Source of the DNA: JAJPKK01 sp963824905
GTDB lineage: Bacteria > Pseudomonadota > Alphaproteobacteria > Rhizobiales > Xanthobacteraceae
DNA length: 64,000 nucleotides
Direction: 5' to 3'
Assembly: GCA_963824905.1 (NCBI GenBank)
Contig: CAWGRH010000027.1
Location: forward strand, 1-64,000
Shown here: positions 25,842 through 35,154 of the stretch, one piece after another
How positions within the stretch are numbered: position 1 is the stretch's first letter
Layout of the letters: each line of letters opens with the position of its first letter
The notes under the pieces: generated by a model
The model's database searches: none
What the model was told of the DNA's origin: nothing
Seen by the model: only the letters and a program-made list of their open reading frames with translations
Made by a program: the position numbers and the translations under genes

Positions 25842-27473
25842 TTGAACCGGCTGCTCCGGCGGGCCCGGCTCTACGCTCCGCTGCACCGGCTGGTCCACGG
25901 TGCGCGTGCCGCGCTCGGGCGCGGCACGCGCGACGCCATGCCACCGGAGCTCGTCGCGCGCCTCACGCACACCCTCGCCGGCCTTCCCGAAGCGGCGCGA
26001 CGCGCGCAGCGCCGGGTGCTGGTGTCCGGCTGGTCGAACATGGCGGCCGCCGCCCAGCAGATTCCGATCGTTGCAGCGTTCGTGCGCGCCGGATACGCGC
26101 CCGTCGTCGCGCTGGAATCGCGCACGACCGCCTCGCGCAAGCTTTACGAAGCCGCCGGCGCGCACGACCTCGCCTTCTGGAACGAGCTGCAGCCGGCGCG
26201 GACCAGGGCCTCGCAATTGTCGCCACTAAAGAGTGAGGACGACCTCAAGGACCTGCATCACGACGGGCTGCGCATGGGCCGCTATGCGCTCTCCACCATG
26301 ATGCGCAGCACGCGGTGCGGGAAGTTCGACTTCTCCGACGCCGAGACGAAGGCGACCGCGCTCGAATGGCTGCAGAAGACGCTCGACGGCGCGGCCTTCG
26401 CCGACCAGCTGATCGCGCGCTGGAAGCCGGACGCCCTCCTCGTCACCGACCAGGGCTACACCCCACTCGGTCCGCTGTTCGAACGCTGCGTCAATGCCGG
26501 CACCCCCGCCTTCAGCTGGAACGCGGCGCACCGCGACAATCTCATCGTGATGAAGCACTACCGGCGCGACAACATCGATTCGCACCCGATGTCGTTGTCG
26601 GCGGAATCCTGGAACACGGTCCGCCGGCGGCCGTGGACAGGAGCGGACTGGGATACGCTCTCGGCCGAGCTTGCCCACTCGTACCGATCCGGCCAGTGGT
26701 ATGGCGAGGTCGGCACCCAGTTCCACAAGGTATTTCCGTCCCGCGAAGAGCTGGTGCGCCGGCTCGCGCTCGATCCCAGCCTCCCGACGGTGCTCGTGTT
26801 CCCCCACATCTTCTGGGACGGCACGTTCTTCTGGGGGCACGACCTGTTCCCCAATTACGAGGCGTTCTTCGCCGAGACGCTGAAGATCGCCTATGCGACG
26901 CCGCAGGCCAACTGGATCGTGAAGATCCACCCAGCCAATCTCGTCAAGAATCGCCGCGACGGTTTTGCCGGGCGCTCGAACGAAATGGGGGTCATCGAGG
27001 CGATGGGAAGCCTGCCGCCTCACGTCAAGGTGCTCGACGCCACGACCGACATCTCGACCCTGTCGCTGTACGAGATCGCCGATGTCTGTGTGACGGTGCG
27101 CGGCACCGTCGGCATGGAGGCCGCCTGCTTCGGCCTCACCACGGTGACCGCGGGAACCGGGCGCTACGATCGGCTCGGCTTCACCATCGATCCCGATACG
27201 CCGGAGGAATTCCGCGAGCTGCTGCGGCACGTCGAGCGCCTGAAAAAGCCCACCGGGGACGCGGTCGAGCTCGCGCGCCGCTATACGCGGGCAGTGCTGC
27301 TCGACCGTCCCGTCACTTACCGGACGATCGAGTTCGGCTATGCGCATGACGCGGTGGCGTCGCTCACCGTCTCGGTGCGCGAGGGCGCCGGCGCCCTGAT
27401 CAATTCGCCCGACGTCGAGGCGATCGCTGCCTTCATCCGCTCGGGGCGGGAGGATTTTCTTGCGACGCCGTGA
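25842..27473 (+). CDS. large GT-B-like glycan transferase or capsule protein, function uncertain
   Basis: A protein of about 543 residues that follows neuC by 29 bases. The first 200 residues are helical with LVSGWSNMAAAAQQIPIVAAF (key residues SGWSN); the second half has the look of a GT-B-fold nucleotide-sugar transferase as in KpsC/KpsS or polysialyltransferase-like capsule enzymes: VLVFPHIFWDGTFFW, WIVKIHPAN and VTVRGTVGMEAACFG (glycine-rich, near 420) with a TTVTAGTGRY end. The operon position suggests it transfers the nonulosonic acid or links the glycan. No ATG fits the start: a TTG at 25842 without a ribosome site was used, and the ATG at 25938 is the alternative. No close named family was recognised. 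Confidence 0.7.
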   Translation: MNRLLRRARLYAPLHRLVHGARAALGRGTRDAMPPELVARLTHTLAGLPEAARRAQRRVLVSGWSNMAAAAQQIPIVAAFVRAGYAPVVALESRTTASRKLYEAAGAHDLAFWNELQPARTRASQLSPLKSEDDLKDLHHDGLRMGRYALSTMMRSTRCGKFDFSDAETKATALEWLQKTLDGAAFADQLIARWKPDALLVTDQGYTPLGPLFERCVNAGTPAFSWNAAHRDNLIVMKHYRRDNIDSHPMSLSAESWNTVRRRPWTGADWDTLSAELAHSYRSGQWYGEVGTQFHKVFPSREELVRRLALDPSLPTVLVFPHIFWDGTFFWGHDLFPNYEAFFAETLKIAYATPQANWIVKIHPANLVKNRRDGFAGRSNEMGVIEAMGSLPPHVKVLDATTDISTLSLYEIADVCVTVRGTVGMEAACFGLTTVTAGTGRYDRLGFTIDPDTPEEFRELLRHVERLKKPTGDAVELARRYTRAVLLDRPVTYRTIEFGYAHDAVASLTVSVREGAGALINSPDVEAIAAFIRSGREDFLATP

Positions 27474-27521
27474 GAGCGGCCGCGACGACGGGCGAGATAT
27501 CCGACGCCGCAGGCTCTCTGT

Positions 27522-28853
27522 TCACTCGTCATACTCTCGCGAGATGTCCTTGCCCGTGTAATCGGGCATCAGTGACGTCGCGATCAGGCTCACCACCGCG
27601 CAGGCCGCGATGTAGATCGAGATCGCGTAGCCGGTCCCGTAGGCCGCAAACAGCGCAGTCGCGATGAGGGGTGCGGGCCCACCAGCGATCACCGAGGCGA
27701 GCTGATAGCCGAGCGATGCGCCGCTGTAGCGCAGGCGCGGTGTGAAGGCCTCCGCAATCAAAGCGGCCTGCGGCCCGTACTGCATGTCGTGCGGGATGAG
27801 CGATATGACGATGGCGATGAATACCAACAGCGGGATAGCCGTGTCGACCATGGCGAAATACAGAAAGCCGAACAGGCCGATCGCCGCCGCGCCGATCATG
27901 TACATCTTGCGGCGCCCGATCCGGTCCGAGATGTGGCCCGACAGCGGTATGGTAACGAACGACACCACTGACGCAGTGAGCACGGCCGACAGGATCAGAT
28001 CCCGCGACATGTGCAAGGTGCCGACCGCATAGGCAAAGACAAAGGCAGTGAAGATATAGAACGGCGCCTGCTCCGACATCCGCAGCAACGCCGACAGGAT
28101 GATCTCCCGCGGCTGCTTCTTGATCACCTCGGTGATCGGCGCCGCTTCGATCTTGTCTTCGTCGAGGAGGTTCTGGAACACCGGCGTTTCCAGAATGCCG
28201 AGCCTGATCCACAGGCCGACGCCGACGAGAACGATCGACAGCGCGAACGGTATCCGCCAGCCCCAGGTCGCGAACTGGTCCCCCGACCACGTGCTCACCG
28301 CGAGGATCACAAGGTTGGACAGGAACAGGCCGGCCGGCACACCGAACTGCGGCCACGACGCGATGAAGCCACGCTGGTCGTGGGTCCGCGACCATTCCAT
28401 CGCGAGCAGCACCGAGCCACCCCACTCGCCGCCGACCCCGATGCCCTGCAGGGTGCGCAGGATCGTCAGGAAGACCGCACCCCAGATCCCGATCAACTCG
28501 TAGGTCGGGACGAAGGCGACCAGGAAGGTCGCGATGCCCATGCACAGCAGCGTCGCGATCAGCGTCGCCTTGCGGCCGATACGGTCGCCGTAATGGCCGA
28601 AGATCGCCGCGCCGATCGGCCGGCCGACGAAGCCGATGAAGTAGGTGCCGAACGCGGCGAGCGTGCCGGTCAACGGGTCTTCATTGGGAAAAAAGAGCTT
28701 GCCGAAGATCAGGCCGGCCGCGGTGCCGTAGATGAAGAAGTCGTACCACTCGATGGCGGTGCCGATGGTCGAGGCGACCACCGCTCTGCGAAGCTGGATG
28801 CTGTGCTCCGACGCGGAAAGTGTTGCGTACGTCGCCGACGTCGCGGTTGCCAT
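27522..28853 (-). CDS. MFS metabolite:proton symporter (MHS family)
   Basis: A 443-residue inner-membrane protein with twelve predicted spans. The N-terminal IEWYDFFIYGTAAGLIFG and the loop-2 motif GHYGDRIGRK are typical of the MHS subgroup, which imports dicarboxylates, shikimate, proline or alpha-ketoglutarate with protons; a second GRR motif DRIGRRK lies in the middle loop. The ATG giving MATATSATY has GGAGGAAG just upstream. It is convergent with the glycosyltransferase and divergent from asnB. The substrate cannot be set from sequence. Confidence 0.88.
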   Translation of the reverse strand: MATATSATYATLSASEHSIQLRRAVVASTIGTAIEWYDFFIYGTAAGLIFGKLFFPNEDPLTGTLAAFGTYFIGFVGRPIGAAIFGHYGDRIGRKATLIATLLCMGIATFLVAFVPTYELIGIWGAVFLTILRTLQGIGVGGEWGGSVLLAMEWSRTHDQRGFIASWPQFGVPAGLFLSNLVILAVSTWSGDQFATWGWRIPFALSIVLVGVGLWIRLGILETPVFQNLLDEDKIEAAPITEVIKKQPREIILSALLRMSEQAPFYIFTAFVFAYAVGTLHMSRDLILSAVLTASVVSFVTIPLSGHISDRIGRRKMYMIGAAAIGLFGFLYFAMVDTAIPLLVFIAIVISLIPHDMQYGPQAALIAEAFTPRLRYSGASLGYQLASVIAGGPAPLIATALFAAYGTGYAISIYIAACAVVSLIATSLMPDYTGKDISREYDE

Positions 28854-29200
28854 GTCTTCCTCCCGGCCTTTGTTTGCGCGGAACTTGTTCTTGCGGCGGA
28901 TACTCTTCTCCCAAAACGTAGAGCCGGCAATGGCCTCACGGCTTTCGAGGCGGTCCACGATCTCGCCCGGCCCGTTGCCGAGCAACCTGAACCGCAAGCC
29001 GAGGTGCGTCTATTCATGACGCAATCAATTCCAACGAGATATCAACGGCCGGCCAAGATTCAGGCGAAAACCCCGATCTACAACCTCTGCGAGCAATTGC
29101 CCGCAGACGCCTGCTTGACAGCCCCGCCTGCAGCCAAGCTACTCGCGCGTATGCGGAGCGGGGGTCCCGATCCGGTGCAGCTCCGACTTGGGGGTGAGAG
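28854..29200. other. divergent intergenic region between the MFS gene and asnB
   Basis: About 350 bases between two divergently read genes. No gene, repeat or clear promoter box was recognised; it must hold both promoters. Confidence 0.4.
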
Positions 29201-31135
29201 GTGTGTGGCATTGCCGGGTTCCTGGACGCCAGCGCAGCGTCCCCCGCGGCGGAGGCGACAGCGCGCGTCGAGGCGATGTGCCAGGCGATCGCCCACCGCG
29301 GTCCGGACGATAGCGGCACCTATGTCGAGGCCTCGGCCGGGATCGGGCTGGGGCACCGGCGCCTGTCGATCATCGACCTCTCACCGCTCGGCCATCAGCC
29401 GATGACCTCGGCCGACAGCCGCTACGTGATCACCTACAACGGCGAGGTCTACAATTTCGTCGAGCTGCGCGCCGAGCTCGAATCGCTCGGCCACCGCTTT
29501 CGCGGCGGCTCCGATACCGAGGTGATGCTCGCCGCTTTCGTCGCCTGGGGCGTCGAGAAGGCGGTGACGCGCTTCGTCGGCATGTTCGCCATCGGCCTGT
29601 GGGACCGGCTGACGCGCACGCTCTACCTCATTCGCGACCGCATCGGGGTCAAGCCGCTCTACTGGTGCCAGCATCGCGGCGTGGTGCTGTTCGGCTCCGA
29701 GCTCAAGGCGCTCATCGCGCATCCCGCCTGGCAGGGCGAGGTCGACATCGAGGCGGCCGCCGCCTTCGTCCGCTACAGCTACGTCCCGACACCGGCGACC
29801 ATCTTCCGCAATGTGCAGAAGCTCCCGCCCGCAAGCATCCTCGCCGTGCGAGCCGGGGAAACACCGCGCATCGCGCCCTACTGGCGGCTGCGCGACGCCG
29901 TTGCGGCAGGCGCCGGCCATCCGCCGGGCAGCGAGGAGGAAGCGGCCGAGAAGCTCGAGGCGATCCTGCGCGACAGCGTCCGCGGCCGCATGATCTCAGA
30001 CGTGCCGCTCGGCGCATTCCTTTCCGGCGGCATCGATTCCTCGACGGTCGTCGCGCTGATGCAGGCACAGTCGAACCGCAAGGTACGCACCTTCTCGATC
30101 GGCTTTCGCGAGCCCGGCTATGACGAGGCCCAGCACGCCAAGGCGGTCGCGGCCCATCTCGGCACCGACCACACCGAGCTCTACGTCACGCCGCGCGAAG
30201 CGATCGACGTCGTCCCGCATCTCCCCGAATGGTTCGACGAGCCGTTCGCGGATTCCTCGCAGATCCCGACCTACCTGGTGTCGGCGATGACCCGCAAGCA
30301 CGTCACCGTCGCGCTATCCGGCGACGGCGGCGACGAATTGTTCGCCGGCTATCCGCGCTATCACATCATCGAGAAGATGTGGCGCTCCCTCGCGATGGCG
30401 CCGCGGCCGCTGCGCGGCGCGGTGGGCAGCGCGCTCGGCAAGGTGCCCGAGCCGCTCCTCGACAAGCTGTTCGCGCTCGCGCCGGCGCGTCTGCGGCCGC
30501 TCAACGGTGGAAGCAAGGTGCGCCGGCTCGCGGCGCTGCTCTCGGAGCCGAACGTCGACGGGCTCGCGATCGAGCTCGCCGCGATCTGGGCGCACGAGCG
30601 GCGGCTCGTCCCGGCGGCGAAGGGTGCCTATCGGCTGCGCACGGAGGGCGACCTCGCGTCCTTGGTGCCGGATCCCGTGTCGCGGATGCAGTACTACGAC
30701 ACGCTGACCTATCTGCCCGACGACATCATGACCAAGGTCGATCGCTGCTCGATGGCGGTTGCGCTCGAAGCGCGGGAGCCGATGCTCGATCACCGGCTGG
30801 TGGAATTCACCTGGACGTTGCCGCCGCACTTCAAGTTCGACGGCAAGCAATCGAAGCGCCTGCTGCGCAAAGTGCTCCACCGCCATGTCCCGCGCGACCT
30901 CGTCGAGCGGCCGAAGATGGGGTTCTCGATCCCGCTCGCAGCGTGGCTGCGTGGCGATCTCAAGGCATGGGCGGACGATCTGCTGTCGCCCGCGCCCCTC
31001 TCCGCCGACGGCATCTTCGACGCGGGCGAGGTGCGCCAGCTGTGGGACCAGCACCAATCGGGCGCCGCCAACCGGGAGCACGTGTTGTGGAACGTGCTGA
31101 TGTTCCAGGCCTGGAAGCGGCACTATCGGGTGTGA
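29201..31135 (+). CDS. asnB: asparagine synthase (glutamine-hydrolysing)
   Basis: A 644-residue class B asparagine synthetase-type protein that amidates a carboxylate using glutamine. The N-terminal glutaminase domain starts MCGIAGFLD with Cys2 as nucleophile and includes HRGPDDSGTY and LGHRRLSIIDLS; the C-terminal ATP-pyrophosphatase domain has SGGIDSS at 275-281 and SGDGGDELFAGYPRY near 370. A GTG start, preceded by GGGGGTGAGAG, is required to keep Cys2. Similar paralogues in surface polysaccharide loci amidate uronic or other acidic sugars, which may apply next to the nonulosonic acid genes, but the housekeeping role is equally possible. Confidence 0.9.
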   Translation: MCGIAGFLDASAASPAAEATARVEAMCQAIAHRGPDDSGTYVEASAGIGLGHRRLSIIDLSPLGHQPMTSADSRYVITYNGEVYNFVELRAELESLGHRFRGGSDTEVMLAAFVAWGVEKAVTRFVGMFAIGLWDRLTRTLYLIRDRIGVKPLYWCQHRGVVLFGSELKALIAHPAWQGEVDIEAAAAFVRYSYVPTPATIFRNVQKLPPASILAVRAGETPRIAPYWRLRDAVAAGAGHPPGSEEEAAEKLEAILRDSVRGRMISDVPLGAFLSGGIDSSTVVALMQAQSNRKVRTFSIGFREPGYDEAQHAKAVAAHLGTDHTELYVTPREAIDVVPHLPEWFDEPFADSSQIPTYLVSAMTRKHVTVALSGDGGDELFAGYPRYHIIEKMWRSLAMAPRPLRGAVGSALGKVPEPLLDKLFALAPARLRPLNGGSKVRRLAALLSEPNVDGLAIELAAIWAHERRLVPAAKGAYRLRTEGDLASLVPDPVSRMQYYDTLTYLPDDIMTKVDRCSMAVALEAREPMLDHRLVEFTWTLPPHFKFDGKQSKRLLRKVLHRHVPRDLVERPKMGFSIPLAAWLRGDLKAWADDLLSPAPLSADGIFDAGEVRQLWDQHQSGAANREHVLWNVLMFQAWKRHYRV

Positions 31136-31154
31136 GGGCGACGCGCATGGATTC

Positions 31155-31402
31155 GTCATTCCGGGGCGGTGCGAAGCACTGCTGTGTCATAAGCGCAGGT
31201 AGGGTGTGCAACCGCGGTTCCTCGGCCGATCGCGTGCGCAAAATCGCGCAGCGCGGTTGCGCACGCTGCCAGACCCTCACAGCGCGATTTTGCACACACT
31301 ACGAATTTGTGGCGCAGTAGTGGAAGCACCGAACCCGGAATCCAGGCTTGCTATCGAAGTTTCTGGATTCCGGGTTCGCGCTTACGCGCGCCCCGGAATG
31401 AC
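31155..31402. repeat. nested palindromic element
   Basis: The ends are perfect 14-base inverted repeats: GTCATTCCGGGGCG at 31155-31168 and its complement at 31389-31402. Inside are two further inverted repeats: a perfect 12-base pair GCAAAATCGCGC (31238-31249 with 31282-31293, 16 bases with one mismatch) and a perfect 15-base pair at 31331-31345 with 31363-31377 (core AACCCGGAATCCAG). There is no coding capacity and no clear target duplication. The end sequence is of a type scattered through Bradyrhizobiaceae genomes. It separates asnB from the NUDIX gene. Confidence 0.8.
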
Positions 31403-31426
31403 AACGTAACGGAGACGAGCGTTGCA

Positions 31427-31984
31427 ATGACTTCGAAAGAGCCCGCCTTTCCGCGCATCGCCTCCTCGCAAACGACGCGGTTTTCCCCCTGGGTGAGCCT
31501 GGTAGAAAACCGCGTGGTGACTGGGCCCGATGACGCCGGCGCGGTCTATCATTCCATCGACACCATGGACTACGTCTCGGTGCTCGCGGTGACCACGGAC
31601 GGGCGCATTCCGATCGTGCGCCAGTTCCGCCCGGCAGTGCGACGCTTCACGCTCGAATTTCCGGGCGGCCTGCGCGACGGCGACGAGGCGCCGAAGGCGT
31701 GCGCCATCCGCGAACTCGCCGAAGAGGTGGGGCTCACAGCGTCGCGGATAGAACCGCTCGCGACGATGCTCCCGGACTCCGGCCGGCTCGGAAACCGCAT
31801 GTGGACATTCTTCGCGCCCGGCGTCGTGCCGGTCCCGGACTGGCGTCCGGAGGTCGAAGTCGCCCATAGGATGGTGAGCATCGCCGAGCTTCATGCCCTC
31901 GCGCTCGAGGGGGCTTTCGACCACGCACCCCATGTGGCGATGCTTGGCATGGCCGTGTTGCGAGGATGGCTGCCACCGCCGTAA
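31427..31984 (+). CDS. NUDIX hydrolase
   Basis: A 185-residue hydrolase of nucleoside-diphosphate compounds. The NUDIX box is complete: GGLRDGDEAPKACAIRELAEEVGL region, with key residues G-x5-E-x7-REL-xEE-x-GL near residues 83-106. The preceding LEFPGG and following TMLPDSGRLGNRM resemble ADP-ribose/ADP-sugar pyrophosphatases. The ATG giving MTSKEPAFPR was chosen; the frame is open further upstream only across the repeat element. Substrate not resolved. Confidence 0.87.
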   Translation: MTSKEPAFPRIASSQTTRFSPWVSLVENRVVTGPDDAGAVYHSIDTMDYVSVLAVTTDGRIPIVRQFRPAVRRFTLEFPGGLRDGDEAPKACAIRELAEEVGLTASRIEPLATMLPDSGRLGNRMWTFFAPGVVPVPDWRPEVEVAHRMVSIAELHALALEGAFDHAPHVAMLGMAVLRGWLPPP

Positions 31985-32013
31985 CTGCGGAGCCGCGCCG
32001 CCGGCCGGTCGCA

Positions 32014-32506
32014 TCACTCGCGGTGCCAGAAATCCGCCTGCAGCGCGGCCGCTTCCTCTTCGAGGAGCGGCCCGACCACTTCCGTCGCGCGCTGGCCGGC
32101 GGCGAAGACGATGCGGCACGGCAGGTCGAGGGTCGGATTCTCGGTGTGCAGCGCCGGTCATCGCCTTGAGGCCCTTTTCGCTCTGGCCGTAGACCACCCG
32201 GCCGATGCCGGCCCAGTAGATCGCGCCCGCGCACATCGCGCAGGGCTCGGCGGAGGTGTAGAGCGTGCAGCGGGCGAGGAAGCTCGCCTCATGGCTGCGC
32301 GACGCCCAGGTCGCAAGGAGGCGCTCGGCATGCGCCGTCATATCCCCGCCTTCCGCCGAAAAGCCGTTCGTCTGCTCGCGTACGATCGCGCCGTCGGGGC
32401 CGGCCAACAGTGCACCGAAGGGATGATCGCCGTTCGCCCGCGAGCGGCGCGCGACCTCGAAGGCGCGGCGCAGCAGGGTCTCGTCGTCGCGTCGATCGGG
32501 CGCCAT
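32014..32506 (-). pseudogene. tadA-like nucleoside/tRNA adenosine deaminase, single-base frameshift
   Basis: The gene encodes a cytidine-deaminase-fold enzyme (COG0590 type: tRNA adenosine, guanine or related deaminase). The N-terminal frame from MAPDRRDD shows the zinc site HAE in MTAHAERLL and PCAMC in SAEPCAMCAGA. An extra T on the coding strand at 32150 then breaks the frame after LKAMTGA. Dropping it gives HTENPTLDLPCRIVFAAGQ and a normal end, 163 residues in all. The broken frame otherwise runs on past the natural stop. It is convergent with the NUDIX gene. Confidence 0.8.
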
Positions 32507-32524
32507 CACGGGTCCTGAAGTTTT

Positions 32525-32571
32525 GAGCATGATCTTGTCCGAAAAGTCTGCAACTTTTCGGGATCATGCTC
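32525..32571. repeat. interspersed palindrome between deaminase and hldE
   Basis: Nested perfect arms GAGCATGATC (32525-32534 with 32562-32571) and CCGAAAAGT (32539-32547 with 32553-32561) form a long hairpin. The word GAGCATGATC...CCGAAAA is a well-known interspersed palindrome in Hyphomicrobiales genomes. It ends exactly at the hldE stop and may stabilise or terminate that transcript. Confidence 0.75.
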
Positions 32572-34091
32572 TAGCTCTTCGCCCGCTCCTTCGCGGACTT
32601 CGGCTTTGCCCCCGTGCTTTCGGCAACGGCACCGCCGGAGCGTTCGACGATCCTCGTGGTGGAATGGCCCGGCACGAGATCGACAAGGATCACCTCTCCG
32701 CCGTCGGCCTCGACGAGCTCGTGGCCGACCACGGTTTCCTTGCGATAATCGCCGCCCTTGACGAGCACGCTCGGCCGCAGCTTCCGGATGAGATCGATTG
32801 GCGTGTCGTCCTCGAAGATCGCCACGAGATCGACCGCTTCGAGTGCGGCGAGCACGCCGGCGCGGGCATGCACGTCCTGGATCGGCCGGTCGGGACCCTT
32901 GAGGCGCTTCACCGAAGCATCGCTGTTGAGCCCGACGACGAGCCGGTCGCAGGCGGCGCGCGCCTGGGTGAGCACATGGACGTGGCCCGGATGGAGAATG
33001 TCGAAGCAACCGTTGGTGAAGCCGATCCGCAAGCCGGCGGCGCGCCACTCCCGCACGCGTTCGACGGCGACCGCCGGATCGAACGCGATCTTCTCCTCCG
33101 CCGCGAGCGCCGCCGCCGGCAGGATGCGCGAGCGCAGCTCGGCAACCGTCACCGTCGCGGTACCGCGCTTGCCGACGACGACCGAAGCCGCGGCATTCGC
33201 CGCGCGGGTCGCCGCTTCGAAATTCGCACCGGCCGCGAGCAGACCGGCGAGCGCAGCAGCAACCGTGTCGCCAGCCCCTGACACGTCGCGCACCCGCACG
33301 GGATAGGCGGGGACGTGCACCGGCTCGGCGCCTTCGGCATCGAGCAGCATGCCTTCCTCGCTCAGGGTCACCAGCACCGCCTTTGCGCCAACGGCGCCGC
33401 GGACCGCCGCCGCGGCAGCGGCGATCTCGCCCTCCGTGCCGACCGGCATGCGGCTCGCTTCGGCAAGCTCCTTGCGGTTCGGCGTGATCACTGTTGCGCC
33501 GCGATAGATCGAGAAATCGGTGCCCTTGGGATCGACGACGACCGGCTTGCCGAGCCGCATCGCCCCATCGATCACCGCTCGGATCAACGGCGGCGTGAGC
33601 ACGCCTTTGGCGTAGTCGGAGAGCACGACCGCGTCGGCCTGCGGGACGAGCGCCGCGACCTCGCGGATCAGCCGCGCTTCGATCGCCTCCGGGACCGGCT
33701 TTGCCAGCTCCCAGTCTGCGCGCAGGAGATGGGAGGAATAATGCTCCGAGACGAAGCGCACTTTGCGGCTTGTCGGGCGACTCGTGTCGACGACGAGATA
33801 CGGCTCGATCCGCTCGAACCCCGCCAGCGCCTTGACGATGAGGTCGCCTGCCTCGTCCGCCCCGATCACGCCGACGAACAGGCAGCGCGCACCGAGGCCG
33901 GCGAGGTTGCGTGCGACGTTGCCGGCGCCGCCCACCACCTTCTCCTCGCGCCGCACCGCGATCACCGGCACCGGCGCCTCGGGCGACACCCGCGACACCT
34001 CGCCATAGACGAAGTCGTCGAGCATGAGGTCGCCGACGCACAGCACGGTGCGGTGCGCGAGCTGTTCAAACGCGGTTTCGTAGTCGAACAT
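32571..34091 (-). CDS. hldE: bifunctional heptose-7-phosphate kinase / heptose-1-phosphate adenylyltransferase
   Basis: This 506-residue enzyme performs two steps in making ADP-heptose for the LPS inner core. The N-terminal ribokinase-like domain (about 10-320) has GGAGNVARNLA and the catalytic SGAGDT near residue 278; the C-terminal cytidylyltransferase-like domain (about 350-500) has FTNGCFDILHPGHVH. Length and order match HldE (RfaE). The ATG giving MFDYETAFEQL shares one base with the hldD stop (TGATG), so hldD-hldE are translated together. Confidence 0.94.
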   Translation of the reverse strand: MFDYETAFEQLAHRTVLCVGDLMLDDFVYGEVSRVSPEAPVPVIAVRREEKVVGGAGNVARNLAGLGARCLFVGVIGADEAGDLIVKALAGFERIEPYLVVDTSRPTSRKVRFVSEHYSSHLLRADWELAKPVPEAIEARLIREVAALVPQADAVVLSDYAKGVLTPPLIRAVIDGAMRLGKPVVVDPKGTDFSIYRGATVITPNRKELAEASRMPVGTEGEIAAAAAAVRGAVGAKAVLVTLSEEGMLLDAEGAEPVHVPAYPVRVRDVSGAGDTVAAALAGLLAAGANFEAATRAANAAASVVVGKRGTATVTVAELRSRILPAAALAAEEKIAFDPAVAVERVREWRAAGLRIGFTNGCFDILHPGHVHVLTQARAACDRLVVGLNSDASVKRLKGPDRPIQDVHARAGVLAALEAVDLVAIFEDDTPIDLIRKLRPSVLVKGGDYRKETVVGHELVEADGGEVILVDLVPGHSTTRIVERSGGAVAESTGAKPKSAKERAKS

Positions 34092-35071
34092 CAGCGGTAC
34101 CGGTCCGGAGCGTCGAGATAGCGGGTCGCGTAGGTCTTCACCGCCGCAGCGATCGGCGTGAACGGCGCGGAATAGCCGGCCTGTCGCAAATGGTCGGTGC
34201 TCGCCCGCGTGAAATACTGGTAGCTGTTGCGGATCGTCGGCGGCATGTCGATGTATTCGATGTTCGGGCCGCGGCCGAGCGCGGCGAACATGGCCGTGAT
34301 CATCTCCTTGAAGCTCGACGCCACGCCCGTGCCGACGTTGAAGATGCCGTTGGTGCGCGGATGGTCGAGGAACCATCGCATCACCGCGACGGTGTCGTCC
34401 ACATAGATGAAATCGCGCCGCTGCTCGCCGTCGGCGATGCCGTCGCGGTGCGACTTGAAGAGCCGCACGGGAACGCCGGCCTTGGCATCGGCGAAACGCT
34501 TGGCGACGAGGCTCATCATCTCGCCCTTGTGATACTCGTTGGGCCCGAACACGTTGAAGAACTTGAGGCCCACCCATTGCGGCGGCAGCTTACCGCCGTT
34601 GCGCGCCCGCTCGATCACCGCGAGGTCGAACAGGTGCTTGCTCCAGCCGTAGAGATTCATCGGCTGCAGGCGCGTCAACGCCTCGAGCGAGTTGTCGTCG
34701 GAGAAGCCCTCCCCGCCGTCGCCATAGGTCGCGGCCGAGGAGGCGTAGATCAGCGGCACGCGCATCTCGGCGCACCAGTCCAGCAGCATCAGCGGCAGGC
34801 GGAAATTGGTGTCGATCACGAGGTCGCCGTCGGTCGCGGTGGTCTCGGAGATGGCGCCGAGGTGGAAGATCGCATCGAGCTGGCGGCCCGTGAGCCAGCG
34901 CGCGAGATCGGGCGGGGCGACGAAATCGGACAGGCGGCGCTTCTGCAAATTCCGCCACTTGCCCTCAGCGCCGAGAAAGTCGCAGACGGCGACATCGCCA
35001 TGCCCGGCCTCGTTCAACGACGCCACCAGGTTCGATCCGATGAAGCCGGCCCCGCCGGTGACCAGGAACAT
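34091..35071 (-). CDS. hldD: ADP-L-glycero-D-manno-heptose 6-epimerase
   Basis: A 326-residue extended short-chain dehydrogenase that converts ADP-D-glycero- to ADP-L-glycero-D-manno-heptose, the final step before heptosyl transfer. The NADP site is VTGGAGFIGSN at residues 4-14; SSAATYG and YGWSKHLFD (catalytic Tyr/Lys) follow, and KFFNVFGPNEYHKG is a strong HldD signature. Length is that of HldD. The ATG giving MFLVTGG is used; the frame upstream is not coding. It is divergent from waaF. Confidence 0.94.
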   Translation of the reverse strand: MFLVTGGAGFIGSNLVASLNEAGHGDVAVCDFLGAEGKWRNLQKRRLSDFVAPPDLARWLTGRQLDAIFHLGAISETTATDGDLVIDTNFRLPLMLLDWCAEMRVPLIYASSAATYGDGGEGFSDDNSLEALTRLQPMNLYGWSKHLFDLAVIERARNGGKLPPQWVGLKFFNVFGPNEYHKGEMMSLVAKRFADAKAGVPVRLFKSHRDGIADGEQRRDFIYVDDTVAVMRWFLDHPRTNGIFNVGTGVASSFKEMITAMFAALGRGPNIEYIDMPPTIRNSYQYFTRASTDHLRQAGYSAPFTPIAAAVKTYATRYLDAPDRYR

Positions 35072-35154
35072 GCCCAACGCGCGCCCTAAGACCGCCCCAG
35101 CGGCCGCCCCCTCCTTTGCCCTAGTCGGCCCGGCACCGCAACAGCGCCCGGCCG

